This document shows, piece by piece, positions 53,414 through 60,775 of a DNA stretch of 64,000 bases. Position 1 is the first letter of the stretch, and each line of letters begins with the position of its first letter. The stretch comes from Sporocytophaga sp. (GTDB taxonomy: Bacteria > Bacteroidota > Bacteroidia > Cytophagales > Cytophagaceae): NCBI RefSeq assembly GCF_017745095.1, contig NZ_JAGHZZ010000017.1, positions 25,121 to 89,120 on the forward strand. Reading direction: 5' to 3'. The notes under the pieces are model-generated. The model saw only the letters and a program-made list of their open reading frames with translations. It was not told the DNA's origin and did not search any database. A program made the translations under genes and the position numbers.

Positions 53414-54271
53414 ATGAATTCAAGAATCATAGTCTTATTACTGCTGACAATTTCAAACCTAACTTGGGGACAAGGTAACGGACTTTATAAATTCATTGGA
53501 AAGAACGGCAGATACGGTTTCATAGACGAAGAGGGAAACGTTAAGGTTAAACCTGAATACCTCAGTGTTAATGACTTCAATGACGGACTAAGTTTCGTTT
53601 CAAAGAAAATTGTCAAGAAAGACTACAAATGGATTTGCATTGATACACTTGGAAGAAAAGTATTCGAAATAGACGACTTTCCAGAGACAGAATTTAGCGA
53701 AGGCTTCGCGAGAATTAGCGATGGTTTTGGACAGCACTTCTTTATTAACAAAAGAGGTGAAAAAGTCTTCAATAAGGTTTGGAAAGACGGTCAAGACAAC
53801 TTCAAAAATGGAATTGCCTATGTTAGTGACATCCAATTTTCAAATTTCTATCCTATCGACACACAAGGAAATAGAATAGGTTCTGAGACTTATAACAGAC
53901 ACGGAGTATATCTAAAGCAGAATGATACAACGACTGTCAAGACAGCTGAAAAATTGTTGAGCTTTAAGCAGGACAGTCTTTGGGGGTTTAAGGATCTAAG
54001 CGGGAAAGTTGTTATCCAACCTAAATATTATCTGGTTGACAAATTTGAAAATGGACTATGTGCTGTTAGGCTTAACTACCAAGCATTTGATATTGCAGAT
54101 TATTACCTAGACACAATAATAAATGAGAAAGGAGAAATTGTTAGTCAGCAACCTATGCATTGCTATTTAGGATTTCAAGGAGAACTCATTGAGTACTATG
54201 GAGGGTTTCATTTCAGTGGAGGTGTTCATTACCTTGACAAGCGAGGACAAAAAGTTATACTCAAAGAATAA
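53414..54271 (+). CDS. WG-repeat exported protein
   Basis: A 285-residue protein with a signal peptide (1-19, LTWGQ). It has WG-type repeats: (Y/W)GFIDEEGNVKVKPEYLS near residue 33, a degenerate set near 55-130, and LWGFKDLSGKVVIQPKYYLV near 190. WG proteins form beta-rich surface or periplasmic propeller-like arrays with unclear roles. It lies between attC-like sites 2 and 3, without other genes in the unit. Confidence 0.85.
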   Translation: MNSRIIVLLLLTISNLTWGQGNGLYKFIGKNGRYGFIDEEGNVKVKPEYLSVNDFNDGLSFVSKKIVKKDYKWICIDTLGRKVFEIDDFPETEFSEGFARISDGFGQHFFINKRGEKVFNKVWKDGQDNFKNGIAYVSDIQFSNFYPIDTQGNRIGSETYNRHGVYLKQNDTTTVKTAEKLLSFKQDSLWGFKDLSGKVVIQPKYYLVDKFENGLCAVRLNYQAFDIADYYLDTIINEKGEIVSQQPMHCYLGFQGELIEYYGGFHFSGGVHYLDKRGQKVILKE

Positions 54272-54278
54272 AACGGTC

Positions 54279-54354
54279 ACACAACAAATGTATAATCCAT
54301 GGCGCTGATAAGGAGGACATTTTTCTATTTTTGCTCAGCGCCACGGCTTATGAA
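54279..54354 (+). repeat. attC-like site 3
   Basis: ACACAAC (54279-54285), then CCATGGCGCTGA (54297-54308) pairing at 11 of 12 positions with TCAGCGCCACGG (54335-54346), then CTTATGAAC. It repeats the architecture of site 2 in a shorter, more decayed form, directly after the WG gene. Confidence 0.45.
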
Positions 54355-54387
54355 CAGCTTCCTGAGTTGGTATTCGCGGGAAAGCTG
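54355..54387 (+). repeat. dispersed repeat fragment
   Basis: CAGCTTCCTGAGTTGGTATT followed by CGCGGGAAAGCTG: the right end of the family also at 45459, 48552 and 58864. It abuts attC-like site 3. Confidence 0.55.
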
Positions 54388-54389
54388 AA

Positions 54390-54740
54390 TTGGACCCCAT
54401 GATAAAAGGAACAAGTTTAAAAGAAAAGTTTCTACTTCTTGCCATTAACCATGGCCAAGCTATTGCTATTGGTGATTATAAAAAAGCCAATAAAATTCAT
54501 AAGAAAATCCAAGAGGTTTATAAATTGGCAAAGGAACAAGATCAAAGGAATATTTTTATTGATCTGATACATGAGCAAGATGAGAGTGTTAGACTTTGGG
54601 CTGCGACATTTGCATTGTCAATTTATCCTGATATTGCTGAAAAAGCACTTGTTGATTTAGTAAAATCAACAAGCATTATAGGGCTATCGGCTAAAACAAC
54701 ATTGCAGTTGTGGAAAGACGGAAAACTTGATTTAGTCTAA
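54390..54740 (+). CDS. DUF2019 family protein
   Basis: A 116-residue all-helical protein, HEAT-like, with the DUF2019 pattern: AINHGQAIAIGDYKKANKIH near residue 20, then DESVRLWAATFALSIYPDIA near residue 66 and LQLWKDGKLDL at the end. Such proteins often accompany polymorphic toxins as immunity or accessory parts, but no toxin is visible. It has no signal peptide. An inner ATG at 54399 is an alternative start. Confidence 0.8.
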   Translation: MDPMIKGTSLKEKFLLLAINHGQAIAIGDYKKANKIHKKIQEVYKLAKEQDQRNIFIDLIHEQDESVRLWAATFALSIYPDIAEKALVDLVKSTSIIGLSAKTTLQLWKDGKLDLV

Positions 54741-54748
54741 TCCACACC

Positions 54749-54775
54749 ATGGCCTGACTGGGGACAGACCACGGA
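54749..54775 (+). repeat. 145-bp element, right end only
   Basis: ATGGCCTGACTGGGGACAGA followed by CCACGGA, matching the right terminus of the element at 52194-52217 with three or four changes. Confidence 0.5.
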
Positions 54776-54839
54776 GCGACTTTAGTTATTATTTTTTTGT
54801 TTGCTGTCCTGCGGTAATAATAGCCAGTTATTTCTTCTT

Positions 54840-56021
54840 TTATAAATTAACCTTATAATCCTTTAAAGCGTTTTGTCTCAGCTTTATTTTTTCCTGCTCT
54901 ACCCATATATCTAATTGTTCCTTTATCAATTCCTGGTGCGCCAGCTCAATCAGATGAAGCGTCTCTTTATTATTTAAAATTTCCTGGCCTACCTTTTCCT
55001 GCTCCATACTGGCAATCAGAGTAAGGTGGTTGTTGAGTTTTTGATTTCTTAAGCTAATAGAAGAAATTTCATCAATTTCATAATCATATTCAATGGTTTT
55101 CAGGAGATGATCATAGGGGCCGAATGGAGACAATAATTTGGCAAAAATAGGGGCAATTTCTATGGCAATTAACAATAAAACAATGGCCAGCGACGGACCT
55201 AAAGGCAGCTCATTCAGCGCATTCAAACGCGCCATTAATCCGTTTGCAAAAGTAGTTTTCAGTTCTTCCTTGAATTTGACCTTGTCATTTTTCAGTGCTT
55301 GAACTTCCTGATTAATTAAACTGATACGACTATCATTCTGAGCTTTCAGTTCCTGGTATTCTTTGTCAGATTTTATGTATTTATCTTGTTTGCGCTTGCA
55401 TTCGGAACCTACGCCTTTAGCGCCGGTACCGCAAGAACCTTCGCATTCGCACTTATAATCTGCATAATATTTTTCTCTTTGTTGATAACGTTTCTCCGTC
55501 TTAGCATTCAATAATTCTATGGCTTCTGACTTTGCTTTTATTTTTTGCTCATACAAAAGATCTATCTCTTCTGTTTTCTTCATTCCTGTATAATGCATTT
55601 GTTCATTTATCTCCTGCTCAAAAATTTTAAGCTCCAACGGTTTTGAAATGACAATGGCCAGGAATATAGCCAGCAATAATCTGGGAGTAACTTGTTTTAG
55701 TTGCCCGTATTTACCCTCGCTTTTTTTAATGGTAGAAACAATAAATCTATCGAGGTTAAAAACAAGACTACCCCAGAACAAACCCAATACAATAGCGAGA
55801 GCAATATTATTAAATACCGTATACAAGGCATATCCACCTGATAAAGAAGCCAGCACTCCGGTAAAAAAAACAGTTGCACCGATGCTTGCATATTTATTAT
55901 GCTCTGAGGCAGGACAACGCTGAAGAATATTTTTGTCTGCAGCCGAACAAAATATAAAAAAATCTTGCAATGGACTAAAGAGAATCTTTGGTGTTTCTTC
56001 TGTTTGATTTAGGTTGCTCAT
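54840..56021 (-). CDS. DUF4407 membrane protein
   Basis: A 393-residue integral membrane protein with the DUF4407 pattern: FFIFCSAADKNILQRCPASEHNKYASIGATVF at the N-terminus (helix pair to about residue 95), GSLVFNLDRFIVSTI, a third helix near 108-125, a long coiled coil with a Cys-rich loop (CECEGSCGTGAKGVGSEC, about residues 190-208), a fourth helix near 270-290 and a cytosolic helical tail. The family's role is unknown. Its start overlaps the upstream gene by 47 nt, so the two are translated together. Confidence 0.85.
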   Translation of the reverse strand: MSNLNQTEETPKILFSPLQDFFIFCSAADKNILQRCPASEHNKYASIGATVFFTGVLASLSGGYALYTVFNNIALAIVLGLFWGSLVFNLDRFIVSTIKKSEGKYGQLKQVTPRLLLAIFLAIVISKPLELKIFEQEINEQMHYTGMKKTEEIDLLYEQKIKAKSEAIELLNAKTEKRYQQREKYYADYKCECEGSCGTGAKGVGSECKRKQDKYIKSDKEYQELKAQNDSRISLINQEVQALKNDKVKFKEELKTTFANGLMARLNALNELPLGPSLAIVLLLIAIEIAPIFAKLLSPFGPYDHLLKTIEYDYEIDEISSISLRNQKLNNHLTLIASMEQEKVGQEILNNKETLHLIELAHQELIKEQLDIWVEQEKIKLRQNALKDYKVNL

Positions 56022-57240
56022 AATATGATTGTATTGATTGAATAGCTTTAATTATCCCCATTCTAGGAGAATATTTCTCTTTTAAAAAATTAAATAGACC
56101 TTCCTTTAAAGTTTTAAAGTTAATTCCCTCACTGTAGTAGGAACGTTCCTTAAATATTTTTTTTCTAAGATTAAGGTACTCTTGCTTTTTGAATGCAGGA
56201 AAATGTTCTGTTTTTTCATTCAGCAGAAGTGGAATAGAAATTGAATACTTATATGTTTCAAGAGGGATAACTGATATTAAATTTTCTTTAAGCAATGGGA
56301 TAGGAAATACCAGGATTTGAATTTTCCTGTTAAAGGTCTTGTTAAAGATCAACGCTTTTATTTCTATTTGAAGCGAGGAGGATGGAATAAAAGTGTATTC
56401 TCCTACCGTTTCTGATTTGTCAAAAGGGATAATTTTCACTTCCGTAGCTTTGGGTAAATTCCATGTCAGCTTTACCTGATTCCCTTTAGATACGCCATAT
56501 ACATGTGGATGAAGATCCGAATTTACCAGACTGTTGTATTGCATCGTCCCTTCACTGATGTACCCTATATCATAAGTAATTTCGGGATCAGCTTCCGAAA
56601 CTCTTACCTGTATTGCTTTAAATTGAAATTGATGATTATTTGAAGCGCCAATTTTAATGATAGTATCTTGTTCTAGTTTGATTTTTTTTCTACCATAAGC
56701 TTCTACCTCTCCAAGTCCCTGGACAATAACCTTGAAGGCACCATCCACTTCCCAGTTCACCTCTACAGTGTCACCTTTCAATATTAAGGGTTCAGATACG
56801 TTAATTCTTATTTTTATATCTCTTCCTATTAAGTAAGGTGTGCCATCTTGTCTTTTTCTTTGAAAATCAATTAGAGCATTTTGAAAAACAAGAGTATCTT
56901 GATCTGTTTCATGAATGGGCTGACCCTCTTCAGTAGCATAATAAATAAATTCTCTGAAATCGATCAGACACTTCCAGTTTTTTGTAGTTGTATTGTTTTT
57001 TATTAAAAATACACTTCCACCCTTATTAATCAGTTCGCAGCATTTGTTATATAGGAAGGGATTTTCTTTTAAAATTAATTTATTCTCCACATCCAGGAAC
57101 AGCTCGAGTGCTATTCGTTTTTCAACCAGGCTGATGCAGGAAATTAATATATCGCTGGTGATCAGATTTTCCAGGTGAATCATTAAGGCATGCTCAGCCT
57201 TTTTTATCTCCTCTATCAGTGTCTGATTTTTATCTTTCAT
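55975..57240 (-). CDS. PLD-like/Ig-like protein, DUF4407 partner
   Basis: A 421-residue soluble protein, no signal peptide. N-terminal 130 residues resemble a degenerate phospholipase-D-like half (ELINKGGSVFLIKNNT, then KCLIDFREFIYYA) without the HKD catalytic pair. Two Ig-like beta segments follow (about 145-205, EVNWEVDGAFKVIVQGLGEV; and 235-300, KLTWNLPKATEVKIIPF). The C-terminal 100 residues are basic and helical (LRKKIFKERSYYS). It ends 47 nt inside the DUF4407 gene. Probably a cytosolic partner of that membrane protein. Confidence 0.6.
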   Translation of the reverse strand: MKDKNQTLIEEIKKAEHALMIHLENLITSDILISCISLVEKRIALELFLDVENKLILKENPFLYNKCCELINKGGSVFLIKNNTTTKNWKCLIDFREFIYYATEEGQPIHETDQDTLVFQNALIDFQRKRQDGTPYLIGRDIKIRINVSEPLILKGDTVEVNWEVDGAFKVIVQGLGEVEAYGRKKIKLEQDTIIKIGASNNHQFQFKAIQVRVSEADPEITYDIGYISEGTMQYNSLVNSDLHPHVYGVSKGNQVKLTWNLPKATEVKIIPFDKSETVGEYTFIPSSSLQIEIKALIFNKTFNRKIQILVFPIPLLKENLISVIPLETYKYSISIPLLLNEKTEHFPAFKKQEYLNLRKKIFKERSYYSEGINFKTLKEGLFNFLKEKYSPRMGIIKAIQSIQSYYEQPKSNRRNTKDSL

Positions 57241-57366
57241 TTGCCTAAAACAAAACTAAAACTTTGTTAATATACAAAAAGACTAACGAAAATCTTCTTA
57301 ACTTTTTACATTTCAATATGCATTAATAAAAGTTGAATGGATGAATTTGGATAAGTGTTGCAGTGG

Positions 57367-57705
57367 TGCATATACCGGCCGGGGAGATGAGAAAAAGAGC
57401 AACAGTTTGAGCAAGAGCAAGAGATAAAAGCGACTCGTTATTATTTATTGTAGCACTTTTGAAAAGGTTCCTTCTGGTGCATACACCATAGCCGTCAACT
57501 TAGTGATGAGACAAGTAAAAAAAATAGTTTTCCCTGCTATATAAAAGAGAAGTAATAATAGAAAAAGAGAGCAACAGTAACAAAATATTCCAGCAATAGT
57601 CTTGCTGTTGCTCAAACTGTTGCTAATTTACTTTAATTAAGAATTATGTAATTCTAAACTTGCTTAAGTTGACGGCTATAGTGCAGACATCGGCCGGGAG
57701 GAGAG
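57367..57705. repeat. palindromic island with nested inverted repeats
   Basis: Non-coding. Perfect 15-bp inverted repeat ATAGCCGTCAACTTA (57488-57502) / its complement (57665-57679); a second pair of 21-bp arms (57398-57418, 57604-57624) agreeing at 20 positions; and a 9-bp pair GAGCAACAG / CTGTTGCTC (57569-57577, 57605-57613). The ends carry a direct repeat GTGCA-N6-CGGCCGGG. ATAGCCGTCAAC also occurs near 48251. Confidence 0.6.
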
Positions 57706-57728
57706 GACAATATGTTTCTACTTCCTTA

Positions 57729-58691
57729 TTAAGCATTCTGTCGTTCTAACCATTTTAAAATTGATTGGGTAGTTTCTTCTGGCTTTTCCTGTTGAATCCA
57801 ATGACCACAATCCAGACTAACAATATCCAAATTAGGAACAATATTCTTTAGGTTTTCAGACTTTGGAATCGTGTCCCGTTCACCATATATCATAAGAGTC
57901 GGCTGATGAATGATTGGGGTTACGTCCGCCATTAGGTGCCAGTTTCTATCAAGGTTTCTGTACCAATTTATACTTCCTGTAAACCCTGATGTTTCAAAGG
58001 CAGAAACAAACACAGACAGCTCGTTGTCTTCCATTAAGGGTTCCCCCAGTGGTTTTTCTGCTCTGGCAAGATTTATCATTAACATTCCTGGATCTGGTGG
58101 AGTGGGAGGTACGTTTTTGCGGAATATGTTACGAAGGAACTGGGATGTATTTTCATTCATTATAGCATCTGCTACTCCTGATTGTCGATTGAAGTGAACA
58201 AAATAAAAATCTCCTCCAAATATTGCTTCCATAAACTCAATCCATGGCTTTTCTCCACGCTCTTGATAAGGCAAAGCCAAGTTTATTATTTTATTCACCC
58301 GTTCAGGATGCAATAGTGCCAGACTCCAAACGACATTTGCACCCCAATCGTGACCAACAAAAGTGGCATCTTCATATCCAAAGAAATCGAGCAGTGCGAC
58401 TAGGTCACCTGTCAAGTGTTCAATGTCGTATTCAGTTACTTCGGTCGGACTGGATGAGTTGCCATAACCTCTCTGGTTTGGAATGATAACGTGATAGCCA
58501 GCTGCAACAAGTACTGGCACCTGATGACGCCAAGAAAAAGCATGTTCCGGAAAGCCGTGACATAGTATTATAGGTCTTCCAGCATTTTGTTTACCTGCTT
58601 CAAAGATTTCCAGCTCCACACCATTGACTGAAATAAGAGTGGGTTCGGGAAAATTGGTTGAGTTAAAAATTGAATTAATTTCGTTTGTCAT
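57729..58691 (-). CDS. epoxide-hydrolase-like alpha/beta hydrolase
   Basis: A 320-residue cytosolic hydrolase. HGFPEHAFSWRHQ (oxyanion region), RGYGNSS, nucleophile Asp in GHDWGANV (about residue 113), acidic residue in YGERDTIP, catalytic His in DCGHWIQQEKPEE. The lid domain is normal in length. The Asp nucleophile and the HGFPE motif fit soluble epoxide hydrolases and haloalkane dehalogenases; the former is preferred. It is monocistronic. Confidence 0.88.
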   Translation of the reverse strand: MTNEINSIFNSTNFPEPTLISVNGVELEIFEAGKQNAGRPIILCHGFPEHAFSWRHQVPVLVAAGYHVIIPNQRGYGNSSSPTEVTEYDIEHLTGDLVALLDFFGYEDATFVGHDWGANVVWSLALLHPERVNKIINLALPYQERGEKPWIEFMEAIFGGDFYFVHFNRQSGVADAIMNENTSQFLRNIFRKNVPPTPPDPGMLMINLARAEKPLGEPLMEDNELSVFVSAFETSGFTGSINWYRNLDRNWHLMADVTPIIHQPTLMIYGERDTIPKSENLKNIVPNLDIVSLDCGHWIQQEKPEETTQSILKWLERQNA

Positions 58692-58791
58692 TTTTATTCT
58701 TTTAAAGATTAATTAATGATGCAAACTTATATCTGCAAAGTGACAGCCTTATGTCAGGAGGGGTACATTTCTTCAGAATGGCTGCATTACA

Positions 58792-58858
58792 AACCGCAAG
58801 TCAATAGACTTGCTCTTATTTGTGGATTGAAGTCAACAGACTTCAACCAGAGGGATAT
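58792..58858 (+). repeat. paired-hairpin repeat, copy 1
   Basis: Two small hairpins in a row: CAAGTC-AATA-GACTTG and GAAGTC-AACA-GACTTC. Recurs at 63914-63985. This is the structure of REP/BIME-type extragenic repeats. Confidence 0.65.
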
Positions 58859-58863
58859 TAATT

Positions 58864-58935
58864 TCTCTCTAACACAAATTGCACGCTTTACAAAAGCGTG
58901 CCGTCCTTCTGAGTTTTTATTCGCGGGAAAACTGG
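58864..58935 (+). repeat. dispersed repeat, full copy
   Basis: CTCTCTAACACAAATTGCAC to ATTCGCGGGAAAACTGG. Same family as the right half of the duplicated segments at 45459-45530 and 48552-48625, and the fragment at 54355-54387. It contains the short inverted repeat CACGCTTT / AAAGCGTG. Confidence 0.65.
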
Positions 58936-58936
58936 T

Positions 58937-59584
58937 TTAGTTATTCTTTTTAATTTGAGGAAATACAAATCCTAGTGAAAACTCTATCCTTAGATTAGCC
59001 AGAACACTGGTAAAACCTTTTCTATGGTAGGCAGGAATGTCGGTAAGTGTCGCGGAATATGTATTAGCGCCATATCCTGCAAGTATCTCCAACTTAAATG
59101 CTTTTGGAAGCATTTTATAACCTAAATGGAAACCATAATCAAACATTCTAAAGTTTCCTTTTTCATTTATTACAGGACCTTTTTGTTGTTCCTGATAGAA
59201 TTTTTCTTTTAAAGGTCTGTATCTTGTATGAAGTCCACAAAAAAATCCGGCAGGTGCATTTCTTCCTTTAGTAAATGGATAATATCTCCCTTGTAACATA
59301 TTTCCCAAACCAGTAAGACTATATTTCTCATATAGAGATTTGGTACTAATCATAAAATCAGAGCTATAGCCTTCTCCAAGGTAATACTCTCCATACTCAA
59401 GGGTTGCAACAGCTGAAAAATGTTTATTAAAAGACCTTTCATAAGATATTCTTCCTACTGTGACATTAGGAAAACGTGAAGGAAAACCAAGGATATCTAC
59501 CATTATCGCATTCTGCTGGGAATAAGATGATAATGAATAAAAGTTAAATAAAAAGAGCAGTGAGAATAATTTGTGTAGTTTCAT
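58937..59584 (-). CDS. outer-membrane barrel protein
   Basis: A 215-residue exported protein (signal peptide 1-22, SYSQ). Alternating strands with ISYERSFNKHFSAVATLEYGEYY, RYYPF and a closing strand LRIEFSLGFVFPQ indicate an eight-stranded barrel of the small Bacteroidota type, related in pattern to the broken gene at 26096-26724. Role unknown. A dispersed repeat abuts its 3' end. Confidence 0.75.
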   Translation of the reverse strand: MKLHKLFSLLFLFNFYSLSSYSQQNAIMVDILGFPSRFPNVTVGRISYERSFNKHFSAVATLEYGEYYLGEGYSSDFMISTKSLYEKYSLTGLGNMLQGRYYPFTKGRNAPAGFFCGLHTRYRPLKEKFYQEQQKGPVINEKGNFRMFDYGFHLGYKMLPKAFKLEILAGYGANTYSATLTDIPAYHRKGFTSVLANLRIEFSLGFVFPQIKKNN

Positions 59585-59949
59585 ATTAAAAATTCGATCT
59601 TTAAATTTACATAAAATAAAATATTATTTTACGTTTCCGGTTGAGATATTTTTCCTTCGCCGAAAATTGTGGCCTATCGGGGGACAGGCCATGGAGCTGG
59701 ATTTTCATCATCTTTTTACACGATACAAGGTAGAGTATAGGCAGAATTAAAGTTTTTTTATCTTAGAATTTTCCTTTAAGCTATTCCACTATATAAATCA
59801 AATACTTGTTTAACTTGATCGATAGTGAAAAGTATAAGATGGATATAGACCAGATAGGATGTTTTAGTTTAGTATTATTTGTATTTTAGCACACATAAAC
59901 CAAAATCAGATGTGAATTAAACCTTCATGTCATTAATACAAATTCAGAT
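59585..59949. other. intergenic with repeat end
   Basis: 365 bp, no gene. Contains the right end of the 145-bp element (59669-59692), itself palindromic (GTGGCCT / AGGCCAT). Nothing else is supported. Confidence 0.45.
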
Positions 59950-60546
59950 ATGAAAAGACGTAATCTTATTTCCCCGATACACCTGCTGTCAGGTCTATTT
60001 TTTGTTGTATTCCTGATATCCTGCGGTAAAAAAGACGGCGCCCCGGGTCCTGTAGGTCCTGCTGGCCCAGTTGGTCCCGCTGGTCCTGCTGGCCCTGCTG
60101 GACCCAAAGGTGATGCAGGCTCCTCTAGCGATGTGATTTATTCCGATTGGCTTGATGTAACATTTCAACCCGATACCATGAAGACTGCAGGTGGTGATAT
60201 AGATACGCTGGGCTTCTATGCAGCTATTGACGTACCTAAACTCACCTCGACGCTGTTAAATACCGCAGATGTAAAAGTATATATCAACACTAACGATGCA
60301 AGTGATCCTGTAATTTATCCGTTGCCTTATACTGGGAAATCTGGTCTTTACATAGAAGTCTCGGCTTACACACAGACGATTCAGTTGTATTCCAATTCGG
60401 ACGTTGGTACCTTTTCTGCCCAAGGTAAGAAGTATCAACAATACCGGTACATGATTGTGCCCGGCAATATCCAAGCGAGATTAGAGGCTCTGGTTAACTG
60501 GTCAGATTATGCTAGTGTAAAAGCGTATCTTAAGTTAAAAGACTAA
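59950..60546 (+). CDS. collagen-like lipoprotein
   Basis: A 198-residue lipoprotein: lipobox LISC (Cys 25), then about ten Gly-x-y triplets of collagen type rich in GPAGP/GPVGP (residues 30-58), then a 140-residue beta-rich domain (DVTFQPDTMKTAGGDIDTLG to the end). The collagen part would trimerise into a stalk that carries the C-terminal domain away from the membrane. Lipoproteins of this layout are common in Bacteroidota. The GC-rich triplets differ from surrounding base use. The minus-strand frame through the triplets is a shadow. Confidence 0.85.
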   Translation: MKRRNLISPIHLLSGLFFVVFLISCGKKDGAPGPVGPAGPVGPAGPAGPAGPKGDAGSSSDVIYSDWLDVTFQPDTMKTAGGDIDTLGFYAAIDVPKLTSTLLNTADVKVYINTNDASDPVIYPLPYTGKSGLYIEVSAYTQTIQLYSNSDVGTFSAQGKKYQQYRYMIVPGNIQARLEALVNWSDYASVKAYLKLKD

Positions 60547-60775
60547 AATGAAGCAGGGAGCTCATAGGTAAATGTGCTACCCGCTTGTACCCCTGCTAAA
60601 AAGGAGCAGACCAATTTCTTATATTAATAGGAGGATATTAAACGGTTTTTTAAAGTTAATACTTTAAATATCAGTATAGAATATCTTCCAGGAAATAATA
60701 TGTCGCAGTGAAGGAGGGAACAAGCGGGGAGGAGTGGAGTAGCATTTTGGTTCTTGGGATATAGACATTGTCAAT

